This document shows positions 45,297 through 54,228 of a stretch of 64,000 nt of DNA, one piece after another. Origin of the DNA: Phycicoccus sp. Root101 (GTDB lineage Bacteria; Actinomycetota; Actinomycetes; Actinomycetales; Dermatophilaceae); assembly GCF_001426245.1 (NCBI RefSeq), contig NZ_LMCM01000006.1, forward strand, positions 617,038 through 681,037, in the 5' to 3' direction. The notes under the pieces were generated by a model. The model was given only the letters and a program-made list of their open reading frames with translations. It ran no database searches and had not been told where the DNA came from. The first letter of the stretch is position 1. Every line of letters starts with the position of its first letter. The position numbers were made by a program, and so were the translations under genes.

Positions 45297-45971
45297 TCAC
45301 GCTTCGCGGGTTCCGGACCGGGCCGATACCGGGGCGTTCATCTGTCCCGATGAGCGCCGCAGCCTCGCGTTCTCCTGCTCGAGCTCCTTGAGGCGTTGCT
45401 GCAGTGGCGCGATAGCCGATTCCAGCTCCTCGGTGGTGTACCGCGGCGTGATGTGCTGAGGACAGTTCCAGTCGAACGCGGTGATGTGAACTCGCACCTC
45501 GCGCTCGATCCGGGCTGGGTAGCCCGGAAGCTCCAGTGCCCGCGCCGCGTCAGGGTCGTGCATGAGATCGCGCACTTGTGCGACACCGAAGACCTTGAGT
45601 CGGACCTGGCGGGAGTAATCCAAAAAGATGATCGCTACCCGTGACTCGTCCTGCAGGTTTCCCGTAGTGATGTACTGCCGGTTTCCGCGGAAGTCCGGCC
45701 ACGCGAGTGTGTGAGCATCGGGCGTGGTTACGAAGCCGCGGGGTCCACCTCGGAACTGGACGTAGGGCCAACCGCTCTGCGACATCGTGGCGAGGTAGAA
45801 GCCGTCCTGCTCGCCGATGAAGGTGCGCTCCGCCTCACCCATCGGGTCGTCAGGTCGTGCCGGGCCGTCTTCGACGTGGTGGAGGCGCCGCTGTGCCGCC
45901 CAGCTGCCGTATTCACGCTGCGCATCGCGGACTGCGGAAGTGAAAGCAATGTCGTAGTACTTGCTGCTCAT
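45297..45971 (-). CDS. PNPOx-family flavin- or F420-binding protein with C-terminal coiled coil
   Basis: The 224-residue protein has the split-barrel fold of pyridoxamine-phosphate-oxidase-like proteins: FIGEQDGFYLATMSQSGWPYVQFRGG (in parts, about residues 50-75), DFRGNRQYITTGNL (about 88-105) and VRLKVFG (about 122). The FDWNCPQHITP motif (about 165) is typical of the subfamily. The tail (about 180-205) is a short coiled coil. The fold binds FMN or F420 and reduces small substrates. It is a paralogue of the decayed gene at 20312. The gene is transcribed away from the hydrolase gene at 46682 and could share a control region. Confidence 0.85.
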   Translation of the reverse strand: MSSKYYDIAFTSAVRDAQREYGSWAAQRRLHHVEDGPARPDDPMGEAERTFIGEQDGFYLATMSQSGWPYVQFRGGPRGFVTTPDAHTLAWPDFRGNRQYITTGNLQDESRVAIIFLDYSRQVRLKVFGVAQVRDLMHDPDAARALELPGYPARIEREVRVHITAFDWNCPQHITPRYTTEELESAIAPLQQRLKELEQENARLRRSSGQMNAPVSARSGTREA

Positions 45972-46681
45972 CGCGTTCCCTCTCAGTCAGCGCGGGGTGA
46001 TCTGGCCTTGGGCCGCCCTTGGGCAAGCTTGGACTGACCTGCGACCTGTGCCATCGGCTAGGTGACTGCATCACCAACGTGTTACGGCAGGGCCCCGTGG
46101 AAGGCAGGAGGATAGCGGCTGCGCAGCCAAGTGGCGGGCACGTCTGGGGGCTATGGAGTTGGCACGACGATGCTGCTTGATCTTTCGTGTAGCCGAGCGG
46201 AAACGTTTTCGCGGGGACGCGGGGTGCCGACCAAACGACGCGAGACAGCGTTCAGACTCGCCGGAACGCTGCTTGGATTGAGGCGGGTCGCGGTGCCAGT
46301 CCTTTCCTCTTCTTGTGGGCACCGTGTTCGGGGCATCGTCCTGGGAAGCAGCGACTGACGCGTGCCCGTGCATGGGCACCGCATGACGCTGTCCGGTGGC
46401 TGGCCCAGGAGGCGTGCGCGGGCGGTGAGTACCGGGCCACTGGTTGCCCTCTTGTACCGCTGACGGTGTAGGGCGGTGCATACGCCCGGCCTTCGAGGCA
46501 CGAGCCAACCGTCCCGCGCACAAGCGCATTGGTCGCCTGTGGAGTTTGACCCTGCAGTCGATCGGCCGATGCTCCCGCTACCCCGGGGCGCGACGCTGCT
46601 GCGAATCAGAGTCGACGACGCGAAGCGGACGTCAGCCAGCTTTACCTTCGAGCCGGCTCACATGAACCTCAAGGAGGACAC
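45972..46681. other. Divergent intergenic region upstream of module B hydrolase, no gene recognised
   Basis: About 710 bp. Minus-strand frames at 46071-46529 are low-complexity without motifs. The right end carries AAGGAGG for the hydrolase. Confidence 0.45.
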
Positions 46682-47401
46682 ATGCCTACGAACGTTATTC
46701 TCATCCACGGCGCCTTCGCCGATTCCACGAGTTGGGAGGGGGTCATCCCCAAACTCGTCGGACTTGGGCACCGCGTGATCGCTTGGGCCAACCCCCTTCG
46801 TAGCGTTGCCGGCGATGCGGCGGCGCTCACCTCCTTGGTGCGGAGCCTGGACGGTCCGGTCCTCCTTGTCGGCCACTCATATGGTGGGGCTGTCATGACC
46901 AACGTTCCCCGCGACGCCGGGGACATCGTCGGACTTGTCTATGTTGCCGGGTTCGCGCTCGAGCAGAACGAGAGCGCTGGTGACGCTGCATCTCTCGCGC
47001 CGGGCAGCACACTGGCAGAGACCCTTCAGCCGGTTCCCCTCGCTGACGGTGGCGTGGATGTTTACATCCTTCAGGAGGGCTACCACGCCCAATTTGCGGC
47101 TGACCTGCCTGCGGAGCAGGCAGCCGTCATGGCGGTGACACAACGACCGGTCACCCAAACGGCCCTGTCGGAGCCGTCGGGCGCGACACCCCTGTGGCGG
47201 ACCGTACCGAGCTGGTTCATCTTTGGCGAGCTGGACCGGAACATCCCGGCCGGCGCGCACCACGTCATGGCTGTGCGTGCGAACTCTCAGCACACCGTCG
47301 AGATCCCCGGCGCCTCTCACGTCGTGGGCATCTCCCATCCCGACGCGATCGTTCAGGTCATCGCCCAGGCCTCCGGCAGCAGGTCCTCGGTCGACGCCTG
47401 A
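46682..47401 (+). CDS. Alpha/beta hydrolase of the GHSYGG family (paralogue 4, cytosolic)
   Basis: The 239-residue protein has LIHGAFADSTSW (about 7-18), NPLRSVA, the GHSYGG elbow (Ser near 65), QRPVTQTAL, the acid region SWFIFGELDRNIPA (about 180) and the catalytic His in ASHVVGISHP. The FGELDRNIPA block is shared with the Tat-exported paralogue 5, so those two form one pair of the family. AAGGAGG precedes the ATG by five bases. It is the first gene of module B's plus-strand run. Confidence 0.87.
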   Translation: MPTNVILIHGAFADSTSWEGVIPKLVGLGHRVIAWANPLRSVAGDAAALTSLVRSLDGPVLLVGHSYGGAVMTNVPRDAGDIVGLVYVAGFALEQNESAGDAASLAPGSTLAETLQPVPLADGGVDVYILQEGYHAQFAADLPAEQAAVMAVTQRPVTQTALSEPSGATPLWRTVPSWFIFGELDRNIPAGAHHVMAVRANSQHTVEIPGASHVVGISHPDAIVQVIAQASGSRSSVDA

Positions 47402-47522
47402 CCGTCTCGGCACTCACCGACCGCACCACCCAGCCGTATTTGGCGCGCCCTTCGCCGGGACACCCGGTCGCACAACGCCTGCGTGGCCTCGTCACGTCAG
47501 CTCCTTCCGAAAGGACACACCG

Positions 47523-48386
47523 ATGATTCCCGTCCACCACCGCACCGTCGAAATCGACGGTCTCGACGTCTTCTACCGCGAAGCCGGCAGCCCCAGCGCG
47601 CCCACGCTCGTTCTGCTGCACGGCTTTCCGACCAGCTCGCGCATGTTCCGCAACCTCATGCCGCTCCTCGCCGACACCTACCACGTCGTCGCACCGGACC
47701 ACATCGGGTTCGGGGAGTCGTCCATGCCCTCAATGGACGAGTTCCCCTACACCTTCGACGCCCTTGCCGACATCACCTCGAAGCTGCTCCAGAAACTAGA
47801 CGTCGGGAAGTTCGCAATGTACGTCCACGACTACGGCGCACCCATCGGCTGGCGTCTTGCACTCGCCGAGCCCGGACGCGTTACCGCGATCATCACCCAG
47901 AGCGGCAACGGGTATGAGGCCGGGTTCGTCGAGGAGTTCTGGGAGCCCATCTGGGCCTGGGCCAAGAACCCAGGTCCCGATACTGAACCGGGAGTGCGCT
48001 TTCTCGTCAGCATCGAGGCCACCAAGTGGCAGTATCTGCACGGCGTCCACGAACCGGACCTCGTCAACCCCGACTGCTGGGCGATTGACCAGGCGTATCT
48101 GGACCGGCCCGGAAACGACAAGGTTCAGCTCCAGCTGTTCCACGACTACATCAACAATATCGACGGCTACCCGGCGCTGCATGAGTACTTTCGCAAGACG
48201 CAGGTGCCGCTCCTGGCGGTCTGGGGCGCCAACGACAAGATTTTCGGCGCGCCAGGAGCCCCCGCATTCAAGGACGACCTGCCAGATGCGGAGATCCACC
48301 TGCTGAACGCTGGGCACTTTGCACTTGAGAGCCAACTGGACACCATCTCCAGTTACATCCGGGGCTTTCTCGGCGCTCATTCCTGA
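47523..48386 (+). CDS. Alpha/beta hydrolase with Asp nucleophile (haloalkane dehalogenase/epoxide hydrolase-like)
   Basis: The 287-residue protein has LLHGFPTSSRMF (about 34-45), PDHIGFGESS, the elbow VHDYGAPIG with Asp in the nucleophile position (about 102), a lid rich in Trp/Tyr (EEFWEPIWAWAKNP), and the catalytic His in NAGHFALES (about 268). The Asp nucleophile forms an alkyl-enzyme ester, as in dehalogenases and epoxide hydrolases; the substrate is not predictable. GAAAGGAC precedes ATG 47523. It follows paralogue 4 by 121 bases. Confidence 0.87.
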   Translation: MIPVHHRTVEIDGLDVFYREAGSPSAPTLVLLHGFPTSSRMFRNLMPLLADTYHVVAPDHIGFGESSMPSMDEFPYTFDALADITSKLLQKLDVGKFAMYVHDYGAPIGWRLALAEPGRVTAIITQSGNGYEAGFVEEFWEPIWAWAKNPGPDTEPGVRFLVSIEATKWQYLHGVHEPDLVNPDCWAIDQAYLDRPGNDKVQLQLFHDYINNIDGYPALHEYFRKTQVPLLAVWGANDKIFGAPGAPAFKDDLPDAEIHLLNAGHFALESQLDTISSYIRGFLGAHS

Positions 48387-48497
48387 CTTGGACGTCTCGA
48401 CACCCGTGCGCGCCGACCACCCCTCAGCCGACATGAACTTCCGATGGCTGGGGCCCGCGCCACCTGTCAGAGACCCGCCCGGGACGAAAGGCAGACG

Positions 48498-49616
48498 ATG
48501 CCTGACGAGGACATCACCGTGGAAGCAGGCGCCCTCGCGCCTCCATCCGCGCGGACGCACGTAGGAACGGGCCGGCCCGTGACCCGACTTCGACTGGACC
48601 TTATGGGGGTGCCCTTGGGGTTTGCCGCGGTCGCTCAGTGCTACTCCGCATCCCGCCAGGTACTGCCGGGGCTTCCGATGTGGTCAATCAACGTGTGGTG
48701 GCTTGCCTCTGCGGCTATCGCCACCGTCATGGCGGCCGCATGCATCGTGGACGTTCTCACGCACAGCAGCTTCGCGGTCGAGGCGCGCGACGCGACACTA
48801 GGACCGTTCTTGGCGCTGACGCCGATCTTGTTGATGGTCTACGGGCCGGCCGTCGGCGTCCACGCAGAGAGCGCCGGTCGGGTGGTGTTCCTGCTAGGGC
48901 TCGGTTCTCTGGCGGCTTTCGGGTCGTGGCTTAGCGGTTGGTGGATCGTCGGTGACGTTCGACTCGAGCGCTGGCACCCGGGTTACCTGCTGCCGACCGC
49001 TATCGGGGGGCTCGTAGCCGCCGGCAGTGGCGCACTGCTCGGCTATCGAAGCCTGGCGCTTCTGGCCTATGGGTGGGGTCTAATCAGTTGGCTCTGGATC
49101 GGCTCGATCGTGTTGGTCCGATTGGCCCTTGCGGCTCCGTTGCCGCTCGCGCTCACGCCGGCCTTGGCCATCCTTGCAGCGCCCCCAGCCGCCGCCGCCG
49201 ACGCGTGGTTACTCTTGGGGAACGCCCCTGTCAGCGCCGTCATGGGCGTCCTGGCCGGGTGTGTTTGTTTGATGGTGGGAGTTCAGCTCTGCCTGATACG
49301 GGTGCTCCGTCGAGTCCCGTTCGGCGCCGGATGGTGGGCCTTGGTCGTCTCCTACTCAACAGTCGCCGCCTTCGCACTGGACTGGCTTGCTCGGTCCCCG
49401 GCGCCACTCGGGGCGCAGAGGGCCAGTGCCGCTTCTCTTCTCGTGGCGGTGAGCGTCGGCATCGCGGTGCTTGCAGTCAGATCGACCCTCGCCATGCTGT
49501 CCCTTCTTGGAAGGGCCGTTCTTGAGCGGACCGAAGGGCGTCCAGCCGCACCTTCTCTGATCGGTCAGATACGCCCGAGAAGGTTTGACACCAGCCGTCG
49601 GCCAAAGGACACATGA
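48498..49616 (+). CDS. TDT/SLAC1-like membrane transporter, module B
   Basis: The 372-residue protein has about ten hydrophobic helices with the family blocks GVPLGFAAVAQCY, LGPFLALTPILLMVYGP, the WHPGYLLPTAIGGL segment, ALAILAAPPAAAADAW and VPFGAGWWALVVSY. These match the module A protein at 20971-22014, so they are paralogues. It may export sulphite, nitrate-like or organic anions (family range; not shown). A basic/Pro tail of about 60 residues follows the last helix. AAAGGCAG precedes ATG 48498. Its stop overlaps the MOSC-reductase start (ATGATG). Confidence 0.8.
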   Translation: MPDEDITVEAGALAPPSARTHVGTGRPVTRLRLDLMGVPLGFAAVAQCYSASRQVLPGLPMWSINVWWLASAAIATVMAAACIVDVLTHSSFAVEARDATLGPFLALTPILLMVYGPAVGVHAESAGRVVFLLGLGSLAAFGSWLSGWWIVGDVRLERWHPGYLLPTAIGGLVAAGSGALLGYRSLALLAYGWGLISWLWIGSIVLVRLALAAPLPLALTPALAILAAPPAAAADAWLLLGNAPVSAVMGVLAGCVCLMVGVQLCLIRVLRRVPFGAGWWALVVSYSTVAAFALDWLARSPAPLGAQRASAASLLVAVSVGIAVLAVRSTLAMLSLLGRAVLERTEGRPAAPSLIGQIRPRRFDTSRRPKDT

Positions 49617-51385
49617 TGGCTTCGCTGGTGTCCGTGAATGTTGGCCGTCCAAAACTAGTCTCCTGGTCCGGTCGCACCGTACGCACGGGTGTGTGGAAGG
49701 AACCCGTCGAGGGGCGTCGCCTAGTGCGAAGCCTCAACATCGAGGGGGACGGCCAAGGCGATCTCGCCGGTCACGGCGGCGCGCAACGGGCCATTTTGGT
49801 GTATCAGTCCGACTCCTACAGGTACTGGGAAAACCATTTCGGCGTCGACCACCTGTCGCCGGGCGCCTTCGGCGAGAATTTCACCGTCGACGGGCTACCC
49901 GACGACAAGGTCTGCATCGGTGACCGGTTCGCAATCGGGACGGCGCAGTTCGAGGTGACCCAGCCCCGCGTGACGTGCTTCCGCGTCGGTATGCGGCTGG
50001 GTCAGCCGCAACTGCCGGCCCTACTTGTCGCCCATCACCGGCCGGGCTTCTACCTGCGGGTCCTTCAAGAGGGGTTCGTGGAAGCGGGGGATGAGGTCAC
50101 ATTGCTGGAGCGGGGAAGGCACCAGCTGAGCGTGGCCACCACCGACGCCCTGTTGTACCTCCCAAACCCGGATCTAGGCCTGGTGAACCTTGCGATCGAC
50201 AACCCGGCGCTCAGTCCCGGTTGGCTCGGTTCGTTCACCGACATGCTCAAGGCCGGCCCTGGCGCCCGCTCACCGGCCGGTGTTCCGGCCGGCACCGGAT
50301 CCGCATGGCCTGGCTTTCGAAAACTCGTGGTCCTAGACGTCGTGCCCGAAACCCGGCTCGTGAAGTCGTTCTACCTAGGGGCAGCCGATGGGAGGCCCCT
50401 ACCCAGGGTGAGGCCGGGACAGTACCTCACGTTGCGGGTCACCGGTGCAGGCCAACCCGCGCCGGTACGCAACTACTCCCTGTCGGCCGTCGTCCCAAAC
50501 ACCACCGATACCGACGCCTCGCGGGCCAGCGGCGCAACATACCGGATTAGCGTCAAGCGGGAGTCAGCCGGTCGCGTCAGCAGCTACCTGCACGACCACC
50601 TTCTATGCGGAAGCGAGATCGAGGTAGCAGCACCGCGGGGCGAGTTCGTGCTGGACGACAGCACCGATCCCGTTCTATTGATCTCAGCCGGTATTGGGGT
50701 CACGCCCGTCCTGGCCATACTTCACGACCTAGCCCAAGCCCGTACGGAGAGGCAGGTGTGGTGGATTCACGCCACGCAATCCCTAGACACGCTCGCGTTC
50801 GCCGAAGAGGTCGAACAACTGCTAGCACTGTTGCCCTCAACTCGCTCCGCGATCTACCTCAGCGAGGGCCTACCCCCACTTCCGCCGGGAATCCGGGCAG
50901 GTCGCCTGACGCCTGAAATCATTGCGGCGATGGGGTTGCCGACGCCCGCGTCCGTCTACCTGTGTGGACCGCCGCCGTTCATGAACCAGACGGCCGACGC
51001 CTTGCTTTCTGCCGGTATAGGCGCAAGCAAGGTCCACACCGAGAGGTTCGGATCGGTATCGGCGATCAACCCGGGTGTCGTGACCGCACCCGGTCGCCAG
51101 GCTCACCAGCCACGCGGCGTCACCGGCACAGGCCCGGCGGTTACCTTCGCACGTACCGGGTTGACGACGCACTGGTCGGATGAGTTCGCGAGCGTCTTAG
51201 AGCTGGCTGAGGGGTGCGATGTGCCTACCCGGTGGTCGTGCCGAAGCGGCGTGTGCCACACGTGCGTCACCTCGATCATGTCCGGGACCATCGACTACAT
51301 CACCGCACCCCTCGAGCCGCCTGGCCACGACGAGACCCTGATCTGTATCAGCCGACCTTTGGACGACATTGTCCTAGATCTCTGA
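49613..51385 (+). CDS. MOSC domain-FAD/NAD(P)H reductase-2Fe-2S ferredoxin fusion protein
   Basis: The 590-residue protein has a MOSC domain (about 1-165; GDLAGHGGAQRAI, FGENFTVDGL, and Cys in TQPRVTCFRVG), a small 3-alpha domain of YiiM type (about 170-210), an FAD domain (about 240-350; VRNYSLS), an NAD(P) domain (about 355-480; SAGIGVTPVLAIL, CGPPPFMN, ERFG) and a plant-type 2Fe-2S domain (about 510-590; CRSGVCHTC and a later Cys). MOSC domains bind the molybdenum cofactor and reduce N-hydroxylated or other substrates; the rest feeds electrons from NAD(P)H. It is therefore a self-contained Mo reductase. It overlaps the transporter gene by four bases. Confidence 0.9.
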   Translation: MMASLVSVNVGRPKLVSWSGRTVRTGVWKEPVEGRRLVRSLNIEGDGQGDLAGHGGAQRAILVYQSDSYRYWENHFGVDHLSPGAFGENFTVDGLPDDKVCIGDRFAIGTAQFEVTQPRVTCFRVGMRLGQPQLPALLVAHHRPGFYLRVLQEGFVEAGDEVTLLERGRHQLSVATTDALLYLPNPDLGLVNLAIDNPALSPGWLGSFTDMLKAGPGARSPAGVPAGTGSAWPGFRKLVVLDVVPETRLVKSFYLGAADGRPLPRVRPGQYLTLRVTGAGQPAPVRNYSLSAVVPNTTDTDASRASGATYRISVKRESAGRVSSYLHDHLLCGSEIEVAAPRGEFVLDDSTDPVLLISAGIGVTPVLAILHDLAQARTERQVWWIHATQSLDTLAFAEEVEQLLALLPSTRSAIYLSEGLPPLPPGIRAGRLTPEIIAAMGLPTPASVYLCGPPPFMNQTADALLSAGIGASKVHTERFGSVSAINPGVVTAPGRQAHQPRGVTGTGPAVTFARTGLTTHWSDEFASVLELAEGCDVPTRWSCRSGVCHTCVTSIMSGTIDYITAPLEPPGHDETLICISRPLDDIVLDL

Positions 51386-51461
51386 ACCGACGGCGCGGCT
51401 TTGTTGCGTAGGCAACTGGGTACGCATTCGCCCATCGGTGGACGCCTCACAGGAGGTCGCC

Positions 51462-51545
51462 ATGACAAACAACCAAGCCGCGACGACACCTGATGTCATC
51501 GCGTTCGCATCAGTCCGCGTCCCGCCCGGCGAGGAGGTGGCGTAA
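51462..51545 (+). CDS. 27-residue leader peptide-like ORF coupled to a disulphide oxidoreductase
   Basis: A very strong AGGAGG lies five bases before ATG 51462. The 27-residue product (MTNNQAATTP start, PGEEVA end) shows no hydrophobic or Cys features. Its TAA overlaps the next ATG (TAATG), and the GGAGG for that gene lies inside its last codons. This fits a small translated leader that couples translation to the reductase gene, or a small protein. No family is recognised. Confidence 0.55.
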   Translation: MTNNQAATTPDVIAFASVRVPPGEEVA

Positions 51546-52984
51546 TGATCACGCACGAGTACGACGTGGTAGTGCTTGGCGCTGGGGCTGTCGGTGAGAA
51601 CGTCGCCGACCGTGCCGTCCGCGGAGGACTCACAGTCGCCTTAATCGAGGGCGAGCTCGTTGGAGGCGACTGTTCCTACTGGGCGTGTATGCCGTCCAAG
51701 GCACTGCTCAGGCCAGCGGGGGCCCGGCAAGCCGCCCACGGGACGCCCGGCACTCCACCATCGGTCCTGGAGGCACTCGATGTGGAGTCGGCGCTTGCCA
51801 CCCGCGACCGGTTCGCGAGCCACTGGGACGACACCGGTCAGGCCGAGTGGGTCGCGAACGCCGGCATCGACCTGATCCGCGGCCGCGGGCGCCTCTCCGG
51901 CCGACAACAGGTGACCGTGGCAACTGAGGAGGAGGAGCAGGTGCTTAACGCCCGCCACGCCGTGGCGGTGGCCACAGGTTCCGACGCCTACGTACCCGAC
52001 ATCGAAGGGTTGGGGTCTGCTCGTCCGTGGACCAGTCGGCAGGCGACGAGTGTCAAGCATGTGCCGAGATCGCTGGCCATCATCGGCGGAGGTGTCGTGG
52101 CGGTCGAGATGGCCACCGCCTACGCCTCGCTGGGCTGCCAGGTCTATGTAATCGCCCGCAGCGGGCTGCTCCAGGCGTTCGAGCCGTTCGCGGGCAAGAT
52201 GGTCGCGGGCGCGCTCCGCGACCTGGGCATAGGGGTGTTTCTCCACACCGGCGTACAACGGGTGCACCGGACTACGCAGGGGCGGGTACAGCTGACGACC
52301 ACGGCCGGTCAAGTTTCAGCAGATGAGGTGCTGGTGGCTACCGGCCGCGCTCCCCGCACTGACGACATCGGCCTTGAGACCGTCGGCCTGACGCCCGGAA
52401 GCTGGCTGACGACCGACGACACGCTTCGCGTGCAGGGCTATGACTGGTTGTACGGAGTCGGCGATGTCAACAGGCGAGCTTTCCTCACCCATCAAGGCAA
52501 GTACCAAGCGCGAGCAGCCGGTGACGTGATCGCGGCACGAGCTGCCGGACGGCCGGTGGAGAACGGGCCGTGGGGTAGGCATGTAGCCACCGCTGACCTC
52601 TTAGCGGTACCGCAGGTCGTCTTTACCCGCCCGGAGGTTGCCTGTGTCGGCTTCACCGCCCGAGCGGCAACCAACGCCGGCTACCGGGCCCACGTCGTTG
52701 ACTATGACCTCGGCGCAGTCGCGGGCTCTAGCCTGCACGCCGATGGGTACAAGGGCTATGCGCGGATGGTGGTCGACCAAGAGCGTCAGGTCATCTTGGG
52801 CGCTACGCTCGTCGGCCAAGATGTCGGCGAGCTGATCCATGCGGCCACCGTGGCTGTAGCGGCTGAGGTTCCGCTTCACAGGCTGTGGCATGCCGTCCCC
52901 TCATATCCAACGATGAGCGAAATCTGGTTGCGGTTGCTCGAGACCAACGGTCGCACTCAACCCCAACCGCGCGAGCTTGTCTGA
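51545..52984 (+). CDS. Pyridine nucleotide-disulphide oxidoreductase (mycothione/mercuric reductase-like)
   Basis: The 479-residue flavoprotein has the FAD motif VVLGAGAVGENVA, a redox-active CxxxxC (GGDCSYWACMPSK, about 40-52), the NAD(P)H motif IIGGGVVAVEMA (about 180), the second FAD motif YGVGDVNRRAFL (about 303), and the C-terminal dimer domain with the catalytic HxxxxE-like region LHRLWHAVPSYPTMSE (about 445-460). The family reduces disulphides of low-molecular-weight thiols or lipoamide. The inner CxxxxC sequence is unusual (SYWA between the Cys). The start overlaps the 27-residue ORF. It ends module B's plus-strand run. Confidence 0.88.
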   Translation: MITHEYDVVVLGAGAVGENVADRAVRGGLTVALIEGELVGGDCSYWACMPSKALLRPAGARQAAHGTPGTPPSVLEALDVESALATRDRFASHWDDTGQAEWVANAGIDLIRGRGRLSGRQQVTVATEEEEQVLNARHAVAVATGSDAYVPDIEGLGSARPWTSRQATSVKHVPRSLAIIGGGVVAVEMATAYASLGCQVYVIARSGLLQAFEPFAGKMVAGALRDLGIGVFLHTGVQRVHRTTQGRVQLTTTAGQVSADEVLVATGRAPRTDDIGLETVGLTPGSWLTTDDTLRVQGYDWLYGVGDVNRRAFLTHQGKYQARAAGDVIAARAAGRPVENGPWGRHVATADLLAVPQVVFTRPEVACVGFTARAATNAGYRAHVVDYDLGAVAGSSLHADGYKGYARMVVDQERQVILGATLVGQDVGELIHAATVAVAAEVPLHRLWHAVPSYPTMSEIWLRLLETNGRTQPQPRELV

Positions 52985-53322
52985 GCGGTGGGCGGTGGGC
53001 GGAGGGCCAAGCAACCAGGTCCATGCCAGCTTCGAGAGGCGCGAATACCCTTCGTGCAGGCGCATGATGATCGTCAGCAAAGTCCGGACGTAGTGGCACT
53101 GAGCAGTCCTCGCCGTCTTCCGCGTAGCGGCTGATGCGCCCTCCTGCCACGGTGCAGCGGGGGGACTTCGCGCCTAAAGGCCCACCTTCTACAAGCTCGC
53201 GCGGGCGGGTGTCGCCGGGCCGTCGACACCCGCCGAGAGACGGGTCCGGCCCGGCGCACCCCGCACCGCTCCCCGGAACGGCCCCGGGTCCGGGCCGTTC
53301 CGCGCCAGAGCGCCGCCTTGCC
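52985..53322. other. Intergenic region between converging genes, nothing recognised
   Basis: About 340 bp between two converging genes. GC-rich around 53200-53290, with several CCGGCC/GGGTCC inverted segments, but no terminator I can specify. Confidence 0.4.
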
Positions 53323-54228
53323 TCATCCGTTGCGGTGGATGCTGTGGGCGGCGCGCAGGATCATCTTCGCCGTGGCATACGGGTGAGATATGCCGACCAC
53401 GTGCGAGGCACCTACTACTTCCACGACCTGCCGAGCGTGGGCGCGTTCAGCCATGTACCGGTGCGCTGCAGCGGGAATATTGCGGTCGAGTTCACCGAAG
53501 ATGAACCAGCTGGGGGTGCCCTTCCAGAGAGGATCGGGCCCGGCCGGCTCTGAAAGCGCAGATTCCAGAATTGGCCGTTGGCCGGCCGCCATTTGGGCGC
53601 TTTGACGGTCATCGAGGTCGGCGCAGAACTGGGCGCGATACTTGGCCTGCTCGATGTAAAGGTCCCGTCCCCCAGTGCGGAGGTTGACGAAGGTCAGGGT
53701 TGGGGCGAGCGTCGAACCGGGGAACTTGCTACTCAGCGCTTGAGCGCTCTCCCCTGCAGCCGGGGCGAAACCTGCCACATAGACCAGACCGCGGATGTCA
53801 GCGGAACCGCGGTCGACGTTACTGATGACGGAACCGCCGTAGGAGTGGCCTCCGAGGATGACAGGGCCCGAGACTGTGGCGACGAGGTCGCTTATGTAGG
53901 CGGCGTCGTAAGCGACGCCGCGCAATGGGACAGCCGCGCTGACGACCGACAGTCGGTGGCGCTTCAGCAGGGTCACCACCGTGTCCCAGCTGGACGATTC
54001 GGCGAAGGCACCGTGCGCCAGGACGACAGTGGGAGTCTTGCTCGCTCCGCCAGTCCCACGTCGGCGCGAGTCGGTAGGGGCCGCGGTCGCTGCTCCCGCC
54101 GCAGCGCTCGTCGCGCCGATGGCGGCCCCGGCCAAGGCGGTCGCGCGCAGGACAGTCCGGCGGCTCACCCCGGAGGTGACAGGGGGGTCGGTGGACGGGT
54201 TGTGCGAGGGAGACGTTGTGCAAGACAT
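53323..54228 (-). CDS. Alpha/beta hydrolase of the GHSYGG family (paralogue 5, Tat-exported)
   Basis: The 301-residue protein has a twin-arginine signal (SRRTVLRATALAGAAIG, about 23-39) and an Ala-rich cleavage region, then the hydrolase: LAHGAFAESSSW, VPLRGVA, elbow GGHSYGGSVI, QRPILESAL, SWFIFGELDRNIPA and ASHVVGISHP. Tat export implies folding before secretion. AAGGA lies about ten bases before ATG 54228. The block order equals paralogue 4. It lies at the far end of module B, convergent with the oxidoreductase. Confidence 0.87.
   Translation of the reverse strand: MSCTTSPSHNPSTDPPVTSGVSRRTVLRATALAGAAIGATSAAAGAATAAPTDSRRRGTGGASKTPTVVLAHGAFAESSSWDTVVTLLKRHRLSVVSAAVPLRGVAYDAAYISDLVATVSGPVILGGHSYGGSVISNVDRGSADIRGLVYVAGFAPAAGESAQALSSKFPGSTLAPTLTFVNLRTGGRDLYIEQAKYRAQFCADLDDRQSAQMAAGQRPILESALSEPAGPDPLWKGTPSWFIFGELDRNIPAAAHRYMAERAHARQVVEVVGASHVVGISHPYATAKMILRAAHSIHRNG

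Noticed and set aside
53200-53290. GC-rich patch with inverted segments between converging genes
   Set aside because: Could be a terminator, but no stem with a T-run can be specified.
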